Source: Fomitopsis serialis
Taxonomy: Eukaryota; Basidiomycota; Agaricomycetes; Polyporales; Fomitopsidaceae
Assembly (NCBI RefSeq): GCF_022376445.1
Contig: NW_025955302.1
Location: 1 to 42,425 of the forward strand
Reading direction: 5' to 3'
DNA: 42,425 nucleotides
Shown piece by piece: positions 18,689 to 31,460 of the stretch. Position 1 is the first letter of the stretch. Each line of letters starts with the position of its first letter. Under the pieces are notes generated by a model that saw nothing but the letters and a program-made list of their open reading frames with translations, was not told the DNA's origin and made no database searches. The position numbers were made by a program, and so were the translations under genes.

Positions 18689-21400
18689 TCACCGCTTGCT
18701 TAATCCTGACTCGTACTCCGAGGCCGAGCCGTCATTACTCTTGGACATCTCGCTCGTGTTGTCTCTCGAAGTCAGATCGTGCACGCCGGACTCCGAGGAT
18801 TCGCTACTGACCATCATGCCACTCGCCTGGAACTGGTCGATATGCTTGTACAAGTCCCGCTGCGGCCAGGCCACCATTCGGACATCTGCGCCCTCCACAC
18901 CTTCGTACCCGCTATACTTGAGAAAGAGCTGGAAGAGTTGATCATGGGTTTTGAACGCGGAGACGGGCTCGATAGCAGGTCGTTTGCTTGAGCTCGAGGC
19001 TAACGAAGATGTCGCAATCGAAGGGACACTGTCGCCGCTCGCCGAAGTCATCTTCGGTGTCACGGTCTGGCTGGTCGACTGAGTAGTGGTGACGGTGCGA
19101 GCCCTCAGGATGGCGAGGAAATCTAAGGTTTTGTTGTATACTTGCGTTTTGCTCGCGGCAGTGGTATCGGTTGTAGACTCGTCTGAGTCGAAAGTAGGAA
19201 CCCCGTATGCTGTGTTGTACGAGGAGAAGTCGATAGTGGCATAGTGAGCAGCACATAGGCCCGCGAGGTCCCGCAAGAACGCGTTCAATGTGTTGTTCTC
19301 CTCCGCTTCGAAGGGCGGAGCCTGGGACCGCATGTTTCTGAGCTTGGATTCGCCACCGACGTGAATCTTGTCTGCGGGGCGTATGAATTCTTGCCCATAC
19401 ACCTCTTCAACATATCGGGCCAAGGTGTGTTTTCGATCGGTACGATGGAAGCGTAGAATAGCATAGTGGTAAACATGGATAAAGGATTCAATGTCGTCGT
19501 CGATCCCATACGGTTTGCGAGGGTACTGAAGTGATTGAGCTGACCGGAAGTACCACGTTCCCTGTCGGTCGGTGTCCCAAGTTCCAACTTGTGAGTGACG
19601 TATTCATTCATGAATCAAACGTAACACGTACTATACGGTCCGGTTGTTGTGGTGCGTCACCCGTGACCATATCTTCTTTGTATTTGCACAAGTCCCAGTC
19701 AGCGAGTACACCGATCCGGAAGAGTTGTGTGCCGTCTTCTGCGCCTTGTATCATATTGACTTTGGGAACGTGTCAGCGATGCAGCTCAGATTGCCTCATA
19801 TACTGATTAGAGATACCTACTTTCAAGTTCGGCTGGCAAGAACTCGTCTATTAGGATGTTATTAAAGCTGATGTCTCTATGGAGAACGCCAGCATCGTTC
19901 CAGGCATTTTGGTGGGCTAGGTCGAAGATGAGGACCTCAATGCAGTGGCAAGAGACGATAAACATGATATCACTGACCTCGCAGAGCAGCAGTCAGTATT
20001 TGGGTCAGCTCTTGGAAATCGCCGAAATCCGACAACGGGCGACAGACACGACCGAGCAAGATGCGGTAATGCACACGCCGTAGTCCAGTATGATCCTCCG
20101 GGTGTGCTCTTGTTAGCTGAACATTGTTTTCTGGCTGGCTGACGACATCCTGGCCTCCCAAACAAGGGAGGATGCCCACAGTATTCGCCCGTTGCAGCCT
20201 CTCGTAAACAATGTGTTCACGTGGGAGGCGACCATGTCCCGACGAAGGCCATCCATCTTTGAGGAAGAGAAGTCGTTCATCGCGCAAGTCAAAGGCGACG
20301 TAGGTTCGTGTTGCGCGGGACACGATTGGCTGGCTCCACGACGATGGCTTGCCAATGACTAGCTGCCGCACCCCCATCGTCACCACGTAGACAGGCCACT
20401 GGGAAGTCAACGGCTTCAATTGCTGCTCGTCCAACGACAGGGCGCGGTAGACACAGCTGCGAAGATATGGCGTGCGTGCCCGAGGCGCGTGGTCTCGCAT
20501 CCTTTGAATCTCGTCCGCATTTGCACGCCTGACAGAGGCATCGTAGCCTTGTTCGTCGCGCCGCATGCGGGCAAGTCTCCAGAGGAAACGGTGCAATGTG
20601 AAGTCGTTTCGAGTGCCATACATGAACGGCTTCGAAACGATCCACCCGCCACGGTCGACAAAGAGTATGCGGCCGTATCCCCTGAACAGGTAGAGGGCAA
20701 ACACGTGAACACGGTGTTGACGCCCAAGGATTTCAGCGATGTAGGTGGAGATTTGGCCCAATGCATCTTTACCATCTTTCGAAGTATGACGAGTGAGTGC
20801 CTTCTTCCGTGGCTGCAGAAACTCGAAGGCGGAATGCCGATGCTCGATCTTGGCCTCGACGGGAACCATCAGGTCGGCCCATGAACACCTTCCGGACCAC
20901 TGCAGGCGTGCGTTGTTCTCGAATTTCTGTGCCACGCTCATGGACTTTTGTCTTTCCTTCCGCTTGCATTTGAAATTCTCGTCGGTATAGAGGCGGCTCT
21001 TCTTATCGTTGGAACCAAGGAGGACGGCTTGTCGAACGTCAGCGGTATCTGGATAGATCCCGACGTCAGGCGTGAGCAAAGTCTTTGCGTCTTCTTTATC
21101 CTCCGACTCCGGGACACCTCGAGATGAGATATCCACTGCGAAGAAAGGTGGGCTGCCGGGGGTGTTTTCCGCAATCGATCGCACAATTTGACACTGTAAA
21201 GATGGTTGATAAGTTGAAGGGGGTAGATAACGTGTGTATGACAGACGCACAACAGTACGGTAGAGCTGAAACTCCTTTCCGACGTTGTTTATGCCGTCAT
21301 TGTAGAAGAAAGTCTCCTTCTCCGCATCAGTTGGCTCACCACCGGGGATGAAGCGATCGAACATCTCGTCAACAGAGACCTCGGTCATCTGTGTGTGCAT
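18689..21400 (-). CDS. FunK1-type fungal protein kinase
   Basis: Member of the fungal-specific FunK1 kinase family expanded in multicellular basidiomycetes. The large first exon region (21400 to about 19975) encodes an N-terminal domain (VGKEFQLYRTVVRLSYTR) and the first kinase part, with PYLRSCVYRALS and RVCRPLSDFGDFQEL. The catalytic loop is GVLHRDISFNNILI near 19870. After an intron comes LADWDLCKYK near 19705, where DWD replaces DFG as is usual in this family. The next exon carries GTWYFRSAQSLQYPRKP. The last exon ends in a Ser/Thr-rich tail at 18689. The junction between ...LTAALR and VLIFDLAHQNAW (about 19930-19975) does not join in phase with canonical sites, so the exact exon end or a 1-base error is unresolved. 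The start is the first ATG of the long frame. Confidence 0.85.
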
Positions 21401-22808
21401 TCCGGTGACACCTATGTAGAACGGTGTGCGCAGTTGTTCGCTGCCAGTGGTGCAATCACGAACGTCGACGGAAGCCGGTTGCGAGTCGGAAGAGTCGAGA
21501 CCCGCGATAGCAGGGTGTGGCGATATGGTTCACAGTAGGTGGGAGCTGGTCCGTGTGGTGTGGCGTGGTATGCTCGAAGCTTTGTGCACAACTACAGCTG
21601 CGTCCCTTGGTCAGCCAAGCAGACTGGGGCTGCGTGTAGTTGACACAGCCGTCTACACGATGAGCCTCCGAGTCAAGATGGACGACTGCACCGCGTGTCA
21701 GTTGAGACGTCTGTACTAGCCGATATGCAGCATGAGGTCTAGAATTCGGGGACAAGAGCTTAGCATGCACGACAATACCGTGTTCAAGTTCTCTGACCTA
21801 CAACCAATCATACGTCCTTCGGATTGATGGATAAAGCGTAAGTGAGTGCACAGAGTGCGAACAAGTCTACAGTGGGTCCGTTGATATTAGTGCATATCAT
21901 CCTTTCAGACGACTCCTTCGTTCTATAGTATGAGATGTCGCTTACAGCGTATAAACACTGACCACTGTCAGTCGACCAGTGCTTCCTGACGCGGCTTGAG
22001 TCACTTCGGTATTCGCCTTCAAACTCTCAATGTTGAATCTTCCCTAGAATCGTACTGTACGAACTTGCATGAGGTTCGGCGTGCGGGATCAGCTTGAGCG
22101 CTATCAACGTTCCAGTCAACGATGAACCAAGTGATCGGAGATCTCAAATCTTCCTAACATAGTAAGTAAGAAAGCAAATGATTTGCGTCGCCGCCACCCC
22201 ATAAGGATGAACGTTTGAACTCCCAGGCGATGGTCCATACTGCCTGTGCGGAATCGGCAGTGATGTGGATTCAAGTGGGAAGTGCCGAACGAGACCAGGA
22301 ACCTGAGACTCATCCATCTGGAATACGACACCCACAACTTGAGCTCGAGATGCCCGCGACTCAGCCTGCAATATATGGGAGCAAGGTAGGCTATGTATGT
22401 TAGTAGTCTGACGAACGAAGGAGCGACATGTGCCATGGAAACAAATGAGATGGTAATAAGCCGATTGATGTAACGCAATACCCCGACTCCCAGTGCCGAT
22501 GTGGCCGATTCAACAGCCAGTGTGATATGGAGATATTCTTGCCTGCTCAGACAGCTCCCAGCGCACAAGATCCCTGGCACGCTTCCCACACTGGTGGTTC
22601 ATTGACAAGCTGCATGTTTCCGTCTTGGCACTCAGGCTGATGATCAGACCAGGAGCTAGGAGACTTGCCGCGGAGAGCCTATGTTCTGCATCAGTCCGTA
22701 AATGATCAATATCAGACACGGTTAGACATCTACACCTGCACAGCTGCTGCGTGCGCCGTTGAGAAGCGATCTTCAGCAACAAGCCGCCCAGATCTGGTTC
22801 GTCACATC
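21401..22808. other. Intergenic stretch between FunK1 and RTA1 copy B
   Basis: About 1.4 kb with short open frames only. A 157-residue minus-strand frame at 22116-22589 is moderately hydrophobic but shows no recognisable family and no supporting exon structure. The FunK1 promoter should lie near 21401-21700. Confidence 0.45.
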
Positions 22809-24264
22809 TCACACCGCACCCTCTGCATGATACAACCTCTGCATCTTCGCAAACAAAGTCTCCCGGCTCGCATGCCCGCTCTGCTTATCCAGACGGACCT
22901 CCTCTACCTGTGACACTGGCGCGTCTGCTTTCGCGTTCCACGTCCTTCCCGGGCCGAGGAACACGCCCGGGTGCACGAAGTTGAGGGTGAACATCGCGAA
23001 CGCGACCATCCCGCCGTCCAGCCAGTCTGCAAGGACGACGTGAGGGAAAGGGAGGCGACGGGAAGGTGAGGGACATACCGAAGTAACGCTGCGTCCTGAT
23101 AATGTGGCCCGTCCAGCCATCCGCGAGTTCGATCGTCCGGTAGATGGACCTGCGTCAGCGTTGTGAGCAGCTTACAAGGATCGGACAGGAAGGAGCGCCA
23201 TACCGGATGTAGATGCAAATGCTGGCGAAGGCGAGCGCGCCGAGCATAATCGCGTGCTTGCGGTCTAATGTGTGCGTGGCGGGCTTGACGGTCTTGTCGC
23301 CCGCACGCAGCGGCTTGTCCAGCAAACAACGAACGACGAACTCGGAGGCGAGGATCATGTAGAACGTGATGGCCACTGCGGGTGGATATATCCAGCTTCG
23401 GCATGCGGAAGCGACTTTGGAGAACGCACCTAGTTGGAAACAGATGCCGGCAAGCATGATGTGACCGCCCTGCGCGCAGCGGTAAGACATGTCTACGCTA
23501 CGAACACAAATTTGCTCACGTTTTGGGCACTCTCGCCTCTCGCGACGGCAGTCGACGCGAAGACACCACCGACGGCTTGAATGACCAACGCAATAACATC
23601 CTACATCGACAATAAGCGCATGAGAGACCCCCGCACGCCAAGCCGCGACGTACACAGCTGCAGAATACAATGGTATCTGCGTGCAGCGCAAGTGGTCAGC
23701 CCTCATGTACGCTATGGAGACACGGATACGCACACGCCCTCGCGCCCAACCGGCTATAGCACGACCCCAACCGCCGGATCATCTCGCCGAGCACGACGAA
23801 CATGGCCGCAACGAACGGCGTCGGCGCGATGATCGTGCATACTATCCTGAAGGGAAACTGTGAGACAGCGGCGAGGCACGCGGATTCGACGAAGACTTAC
23901 TGCATGAGGTAAGGTGTCATCTGCAGGATATCGTGGGCGGACCACTCGCGCCCGCTCCATCCGACGAGCTCGAGGACCCCCGCGAGGCAGGCGGTATACA
24001 GCAGGAACCAGAGACGGTACCGGACCGCTTGAACAGTGTGCAGGACTGAAGACGAGCGGGGTCATTGTGCCGTTGCGGTACGGAGGGAGGCTACGGGCGT
24101 ACCGGTGGTGATTGCGAAGAGGACCAAAAACAGAATACATATCCACTCGGTGGGAACGTAGCCGTAAGGGTTGTGTTTGAGTAGCTTACGAGCTATTGAG
24201 CGGGGGCTTTGTTAGAAGCGCAATGAGACATGTTGTGGTAAAACGACACACCCTGCAAAGTCAT
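22809..24264 (-). CDS. RTA1-family seven-helix membrane protein, copy B
   Basis: Paralogue of the gene at 16479-17916, on the same strand and with matching intron positions. A 13-base first exon (24252-24264, MTLQ plus one base) splices to 24192, giving KLLKHNPYGYVPTEWICIL. Further motifs are VLELVGWSGREWSA, TIIAPTPFVAAMFVVLGE, YTIVFCSCDVIALVIQAVGG, GGHIMLAGICFQL, YRTIELADGWTGHI and DWLDGGMVAFAMF, ending in a charged tail (RETLFAKMQRLYHAEGAV). The donor after LGARA must be GTGCGT near 23730 to restore phase. Total length is about 310 residues, normal for the family. The substrate is unknown; a role in lipid or drug stress is inferred from family only. No disabling change was seen. Confidence 0.88.
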
Positions 24265-25568
24265 CGGAGACAGCGAACAATATTAAGGGGGCCAACAGGT
24301 ATCAAAAATAGAGGATCGAAAATAGAAGAAGCGCAGAACCGACGACGAAACGTAGTGAAGTGAAGGTGCAATTCGGGCCTGAGGAAAGCACAAACAGCCA
24401 TATATATGGCGGGCTTCGGAGCCAGGGCTGCGTGCCTATGGATGCCGCCTGTTCAATGAGTCAACATGTCGGTGTACGCAGACCAGGGCTGTGCATATAT
24501 CCACATGGCAGACACCGCTGAAGCACACGTACACGGAGGTCGTGGGCTGGCTTGACAATGTGCCCATAGACGGGCGATCAGCATTATAGCTGTCACCGGT
24601 CGATCCGCTCGAAACTTGGCGTGAGCCGGGATGCCCGACGAAGAGCCATTGAGAGCAGTCATTCATGAACATGCACCAGTAATTTGGCATGAACTCGACG
24701 CGAGCGTTGTTTCAAACCTTTGTCTGCCAATGGTCCTAAGTAGCAGTTGCGATGCGAGGTCGATCATGAACGGACATCGGAACCCGCTAAGTAGCCGACA
24801 CAACCATCATTTTGATCTTGCGTCGTTGACGCTGCGGACGAGCAGATCGACTGTTGTTGCCCACGCAAGTAAGTTGGACGTTTCCTCGGGGGAAGGCCTC
24901 CGTGCCGCTGGGATTCCGTGAAGCGCCCCAGGCAAGCGGGCGCCTGTACCGGCCCTACACCTTCGGCAGCTCGGCGTCCTAACCTTCGGGCCCGCAGTAT
25001 TGCTTGACGCATAAGACGAAAAGGTCTGTCGTGGGGACCTGCAAAATATTGCTACATCGGTAAGAAGTGAGGCTACGATATCGGATGTGACTCACCTCCA
25101 GGCTGAGACTTGTCCGACTACGTGGGCTAATCATGCTCGAAATCACATACAATGTGCCATGCACCCTCAGTCTGCGCCTTCCATGTGTTGTGTGGTGCAA
25201 GAATTAATGCTCAGTAGGTCGTTGGTTCCCCGCCAGGATGGCATAAGCAGATACATCATGATGATGTTGAGTACATACACTTGTCCGACAGCGGGACTGG
25301 CGTGATCGCGGGCGACGGTGGCGCATGCGCCTGTCGCAGCAGCACCAGAAGCATGCGTGGGCCAGCTTGACGACGAGTGTGACTTTCGCAGCCAGGTGAA
25401 TTCTAGTACTAGTTGACGACTGAGCATGAGGAGCACGGAGCCTACGGGCCAGGGCCAACCACGACCAACGCTGATCGAGTGCACGTGGGGAAGGATCGAT
25501 CGGGCACGCGATCTAAGAGCTGTCGATTTGCTCATGGGCGCCTGGGCGAAGGACTGCTCTGGCTCGGG
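24265..25568. other. Intergenic stretch at the accessory/core boundary
   Basis: This 1.3 kb stretch lies between divergent genes (RTA1 copy B, minus; UTP22, plus) and must hold both promoters. Only overlapping low-quality frames are present. No RNA gene or mobile-element end was recognised. Confidence 0.45.
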
Positions 25569-28500
25569 ATGGCATCCCACCTCAAGAGAAAGCGCGTCCA
25601 GGACATCTCTCTCACAAAGGCAAAGGTGCGCACTACTGCTACTCCCCTCATTATCTTCGCACTCAATTTGCCCGCGCACAGCGTCGTCATACTACCCCAG
25701 ACAGCGAGGACGGGTCCGGACCAAGTCAGGTCTCCTCGCAGGTCGACTTCGAGGACCACGAAGAGAAACAAGACGGCTCTGACGACGACGCAGCAAGCGA
25801 CGCTTCCAGTGAAGGCCACGTTGAACTCGTTGAACCGACGGAGGATGCGCAGGAGAACGGTACCATACATGTGAAGGCACCTCCGAAGGGCGAGGAGCTG
25901 AGAGATATCAAGGATGCTACAGACCTGTTCAGGTCTACGTCCTTCAAGTTACAGGTGAGTACACCTCCTTTCTCTCTCGCCATATTCTAAGCAAAACCTC
26001 TTCAGATTGATGCACTACTACCGAATGTCCGAGCAAAGTATCACCGATCTGCGCCGCTCGACAAGTTCCTTCTTTCCTTCCACAGCTATCTCACCGGTCT
26101 CCCGTCCATCACACCAAAACACCCGCTAGCCGCCTCTCGCGACCTGCAGAAGAAGGCGGTCTCCGTTCCGTACGTACTTCCCCAGCCGACCGAAGACACG
26201 AACTGGAAGGTCGCCTTTGAGAAGCCGACCGAGATCCTCCTCGTCGGAAGCTGGGCGCTCAAGACGAGCGTGAAGGCGAAGGACGGTTACCGCTATGGGG
26301 TCGATGTCGCTGTCACCATGCCGGAGGTGCGTCGTCTGTTTCAGGAGATTAAGCAGTTCAACTGACATTTGCCGCCGACTGCAGTCGCTCTTCCAAGAGA
26401 AGGACTATCTTCACAGCCGGTTCTTCCAAAAACGCGCGTACTACCTCGCCGTCATCGCCGCAGCGGTGTCTGACAAGAAGAGCGGCTTGAACGTGGAGGT
26501 GTTCTACGACTCGACGAACGGCGATCCCCGTTTGACGACACTCGTGCTGCGTCCCAAGCAGGATGGCTCCGCATCCGACTTCTCCACGCTCAACGCCGAA
26601 GTGCGCATCCTCCCCGTCCTCCCCTCGCCCTCCCCCATCCCGCCGCAACGGCTAGGCCCCTCGCGGTCGAACATCCGCACGTCCGCGTCTTCGAGTGACG
26701 CCGCCAGCGACACTCCGAGCCCTATCTACAACTCCCGCATCATCCAGCACTGCACCCCTAAGCCCCATCTCGTCTCAACGCACGCACTCAAGGAGAGCGT
26801 GCCCGCCTTCAGCGACGCGCTTGCGCTTCTGCGGGTGTGGGCGCACCAGCGCGGGTACGGCGTGGGCGATAGGCTGTGTGTCAGAGGGTTCGATGGTCGT
26901 GGGCCGTGGTGGGCAGGGCTGCTGGAGTGTCTTGTCATGGGCGAGGAGGGTGCGGACGGCGGACGTCCGTTTGGGTTCGCTAAAAAGGAGAAGAGGCGGC
27001 CGCTCGGGAAAGGCCTCAGTTCGTACCAGCTGTTCAAGGCGGCGCTGGACTTCCTTGGTAAGGCCGGATTCTGACCTGGTGCAGAACTGGTACTGAATCA
27101 CGTCTCCTGCAGCGAGACACGACTTTGCGAAGGACCGCGTGTTTGTCAAAGCTAAGGATGGCCATCGAGTATGCCCCCTGCGTCTTGATGTTCTGCTATC
27201 ACTGACTGACTTGGAGGTAGTTCCCGCCAGAAGAGTATGCCTCCCATGAAGCTGTGCTGGTGGACTCGCCGTCCATGCTAAATCTGCTCGCCGGTGTGCC
27301 ATTGAGCTTGCTCGAGATGGTGAGCATCGTGACAGACCCGCCACGCAGCGCCGCTCACACGAAAGATATATAGCTTCGTTGCGACGCTCAGCAAACCTTG
27401 GACGTGCTAGACAACTCCGGTCTAACTGAAGACCCGTTCCCTCTCGTTTTCCTGAAAGAGCAAAGGGACGTAGCGAATAGGTTTGATGTTGTCCTACGGT
27501 ACGTACCTACCGAACCATACTATCGTGGCCCGGCACTTATCATTATCCGTCAGCGTTGACCTCTCCTCCACGGAACCTCGGAACCTCTCCACCCACGCCA
27601 TCCTCGAGCATGGCTCTGCGTACAACGCACTCCTCTCCCTCCTCCTCTCCACCGCCCGGCGAGCGCTGGGGAACCGCACAAAAGCTATCGCCGTCCTCCA
27701 CCCTACGTCCTCCCCGCGCCCCCTCTCTCAAGCCCAGCCCTCCAACCCCTCGACGGTCTTCCTCGGCCTCATCCTCGACACGGAGCACGCGTTCCGGCTC
27801 GTCGACCACGGGCCGCCCGCGGCGGAGCAGGAGACGGAGGCGTCGAAGCAGTTCCGCGAGTTTTGGGGCGAGAAGGCAGAGCTGCGGCGGTTCAAGGACG
27901 GGAGCATCGTCGAGAGCGTCGTCTGGACGGTCGGCAGCTCGGACGAGCGCGCGCACATCCCGGCGCTGATCGTGCAGTACATCCTCGCGCGCCACCTGGG
28001 GCTCCCGGAGGAGAGCGTCCGCGGCTGGCAGGGCGGCTTCGACGCGATCGTGCGGCTGCCGGAGGACATCGGGAGCGTGCTGAGGGACGGGCGCGCGGAG
28101 ACGGGGTTCAAGGCCGCGATGGCGGCGTTCGACGGCCTCGTGAAGGCGATGAAGGCCCTCGACGAGCAGCTCCCGCTCGCGATCACCACCGTCAGCCCAG
28201 TCTCAGACGCGCTGCGGTACACCAGCGCCCTCGCGCCCGTCGCGACGCCCCCCTCCGTCGCGCCCGCGCTGCCCGCCTGCGCGCGATACGTCGCGCCGAT
28301 GGAGATCGTCGTCGCGTTCGAAAAGTCGGGCCGCTGGCCGGACGACCTCCGCGCGGTCCAGAAGATCAAGCTCGCATTCTTCGAGGCGCTCGCGCGCGCG
28401 CTCATGCACGCGCAGAAGGGCCTCGCCGCGCGGGTGGTCGTCCCCGCGGCGCGCGACTCGGACATCGCGGACCACGCGTGCCTCGAGGTCGTGACCGCGG

Positions 28501-29768
28501 CGGGGTGGGCGTTCCACGCGCGGATCTGGCACGACCGCGAGCAGACGCTGCTCGAGCGCGCCATCGACGACCAGCGGCCGCACGTCCCAGCGCACGTCCA
28601 GAAACGAACGGCGGCGGCGGGGGCGGCGCTGGAGGCGTACCGGCGGCGGTTCGTGCACGCGCCGCGGCACCACCGGGCGGTGGCGGCGCTGGGCCACCGG
28701 TTCGCGGCGTTCGCGGGGACGGCGCGGCTCGTGAAGCGGTGGCTCGCGGCGCACTGGCTGCTGGGGGCGCACGTCGGCGCGGAGGCGGCGGAGCTGCTCT
28801 GCGCGGGGGTGTTCGTGCGCGGCGGGGGCGGGGGCGTGCCGGGGACGAAGGAGCGGGGGTTCGCGTGCGTGATGGGGCTGCTGAAGGACTGGGAGTGGGG
28901 CGCGGGGATGTTCGTGCCGCTGTACGGGGACGAGGCGGGCGTGGAGGGGGAGGCGCGGGTGGACGTGAAGGCGGGGGCGCGGCGGGGCGTGTGGGCGCTC
29001 GCGACGGAGGGGGACGCGGAGGGCCGGGTGTGGACGGCGGAGGGCCCGGACGCGGTGGTCGCGCGGCGGGTGCGCGCGCTGGCGCAGGCGACGTGGGAGG
29101 CGCTGCGGGGGATGGAGGGGGGCGACTTCGAGGTGAAGGTGCGTGCTGCGCAGCCCTTGCTCGCGGAACGGAACTGACGGTCCGCAGACGCTGTTCGCGC
29201 ACCCGACGGCGCATTACGACTTTGTCGTCGAGCTCGAGCCCGCGGTGCTCCCGCGGTACGCGCAGAGCGTGGAGGCGGACCCGGCCGTCTGGGCGAGGAA
29301 CCGCACGTACGCGAACGCGCGCGCGGAGGACGGCGGCGGGGCGCAGCTCCTCGTCGGGTTCGACCCCGCGCGGATGTTCTACGAGGACCTCAAGGTAGGT
29401 CGGCGCTCTCTGCGCTCGCTGCCCGTTAGCTGACGCGCGTTCGCAGCGGGTGTACCGGGACACGTTCGTGCTGTTCCACGACCCGCTGGGCGGGCACCGG
29501 TTCGGCGGCGTGTGGGACCCGGCGCTGAGGGCAGCCCGGCCGTTCCGCGTCCTCGGAGGGTTCTCGAGCGTGCCCGCGACGAAGGTACGAGCTCCCTCGC
29601 ACACACTTGCACGCTTCGCTGACGCGCGGCTCCGTCTCCCAGGACACGGAGAAGCCGAGGGAGAAGGAGAAGGAGAGGTCGCTCGTGGTCCTGAACGAGC
29701 GCGCGGTGCTGAGCGAGGTCGAGCGAATGGGCCGGGGGCTGGTCAGGCGGATCGTCGTGCAGGTGTAG
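25569..29768 (+). CDS. UTP22: Utp22/Nrap, U3 snoRNP-associated pre-rRNA processing protein
   Basis: Nucleolar component of the small-subunit processome (UTP-C part), needed for 18S rRNA maturation. Eleven exons join in phase to 1219 residues: 25569-25625, 25682-25954, 26006-26326, 26385-27057, 27113-27168, 27221-27319, 27374-27498, 27554-29138, 29188-29394, 29447-29584 and 29643-29768. The start MASHLKRKR is followed by an acidic linker (residues 20-110). The Nrap domains then follow, with IDALLPNVRAKY, VGSWALKTSVK, GVDVAVTMPE, ALALLRVWAHQRGYG, FREFWGEKAELRRFKDGSI, LVKRWLAAHWLLGAHV and YRDTFVLFHDPLGGHRFGG. These correspond to catalytically dead nucleotidyltransferase-like folds. Length fits fungal homologues. 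Exon 8 is extremely GC-rich, which creates long shadow frames on both strands. Confidence 0.93.
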
Positions 29769-30019
29769 GCGTACTCCTTTGTTGAAAAGTACCATACGAT
29801 ATCAGTTGTAGCTATGTACGTCTAGTCCAGAGATCTACGGGTCCAGGCGACCTTTTGTCGGGGAATGGACGAGCGCTGTGGCGCGTCGTGCGTAGCGCTG
29901 TCGGCTGCGGCGGACAGGACAGGGCCCTGCTGTGCGCGGTAACGTATCGACGGCGTCATTCGCGGGGGGCCTATAACATGCTAAGGACACGCAGCGACCT
30001 CGCCTCGCCTCGCCTCGCC

Positions 30020-31282
30020 TCACCTCCCACCTCCATTCCCGTCTGTTTTCGTCGAGAGCGCCGCCCACACGCGCTCCGCGACGCCCGCCATGATCGCGTC
30101 CCACCCCTCGCCCGCGGCGGCGTCGCGCGCCCTGTCCTGCTCACCGAGGAGGACGTACGGCACGCCGGCGTCGCCGCCGGCGCTGACCGCGGGCGCGACG
30201 GGGAGCTCGCCGAGGACGGGGGCGCCGAGGCGGGCGGCGGCGGCGCGGAAGGCGTCGGGCGGGCCGTAGAGGTGGTGGGGCGCGGCGCAGGCGGGGCAGG
30301 TGTAGAAGGCTTGGTTGAGGAGGAGGCCGAGGATCTGGGGCGGTGAGCGGGGCGGGGCGGGGCGGGCGGGAGCGGGGGGACGTACGGGGACGGAGAGCTT
30401 GCGGAACATGGCGACGCCCTTGCGGACGTCGGCGAGGGCGACGTCTTGCGGCGTGGACACGATGAGTGCGCCTGGGATGCGGGCGTGGGCGGTCAGTCGC
30501 GGAGAGGGAGGGGGTGCTCACCGTCGACGGCGACGAGCTGGCCGAGGGTGAGGGGGACGTCGCCGGTGCCGGGGGGCATGTCGACGACGAGGACGTCGAG
30601 GCCGGGGGCGGTGGGGCCGGGGCCGGCGCGCCAGTCGACGTCGAAGAGGAGCTGCTGGACGGCCTTCTGGACCATGAGGCCGCGCCAGACGACGGGGTGT
30701 CCGCGCTGGAGTCGGCGTCGGGGGCGCGGGGGAGGAGGAAGCCCATGGACATGCACGGGAGGCCGTGGTTCGTGAGGGGGACGAGGGCGCCGTCTGCACA
30801 TAGTGATCAAGGTAAGTCGGGATACGATGCGACGGGACGCACCTTGGGTGAGGAGGGGCTCGTCTGCGCGGGCGAGGCCCATGAGGATGGGGACGGAGGG
30901 CCCGAAGATGTCGAGGTCGAGGATGCCGACGCGTGGGCGGGCGCCCGAGGGCGTGCGGTGCATGGCGAGCGCGACGGCGAGGTTCACTGGGGGTGTCAGC
31001 GGGGTCGCGGCGGCAGGGGATGGACAGGCGGACCTGCGACGGTGCTCTTGCCGACGCCGCCCTTGCCGCTGGCGACGGCGAGGACGCGGGCGACGTGGGG
31101 GATGGGCCGCGGCTGGGGCGGGGCGCCTCTGCGGGGCATCTGCGGCGGGGCATCGCGTCTGGGCAGGCCCTGGGGCGCGTCAGCAGGGGCGCGGCGGGCG
31201 GCGGGGGACTCACGAGGGGGTTGTCGTGTCTGGCGGGGGCGGACACGGACAGCGCGCGGCGGGGCACACAGCGGGGACGCAT
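30020..31282 (-). CDS. IND1: Ind1/NUBPL-type Fe-S P-loop ATPase, with one frame break
   Basis: Mitochondrial Mrp/Nbp35-type ATPase that delivers 4Fe-4S clusters to respiratory complex I. Exons are 31214-31282, 31034-31169, 30843-30986, 30522-30793, 30386-30471 and 30020-30334. The N-terminus (MRPRCVPRRALSVSAPARHD) is a plausible mitochondrial presequence, followed by NPLGLPRR. The deviant Walker A is GKGGVGKST. Then come VGILDLDIFGPSVP, MSMGFLLP, VVWRGLMVQKAVQQLL and VVDMPPGTGDVPLTL. The cluster-binding pair is CPAC in AFYTCPACAAPHHLYG. Between ADTP and VVWRG the frame shifts: one base is missing in a C run at 30694-30697 (G on the plus strand). With it restored the gene would encode 340 residues. 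No GT is available for an intron there, so a sequence error is most likely. Confidence 0.88.
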
Positions 31283-31460
31283 GGGAGGCGGTGTGGCGGC
31301 ACGGGCGCCGGGGCTGCGTGTGCCTCGCCTCGGCAACGGCCGACCGAGGCCGGGAGGGCAGCGTGGCCGTCGCTCTCTCATCTCTCGTCTCTGCGTCCCC
31401 GTTCACGACCAGCGCGACCAGCTGCACGCCTCTCCTTCGCCCACACTCCCTTCAGCAGCC

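Noticed and set aside
22116..22589. 157-residue hydrophobic minus-strand frame
   Set aside because: No family motif, no exon structure and no conserved neighbour; treated as chance.
27863..29398. Long plus-strand frame of about 510 codons inside UTP22 exon 8, and equally long minus-strand frames
   Set aside because: They are shadows caused by extreme GC3 in UTP22. Their products are Arg/Ala/Gly low-complexity chains without domains.
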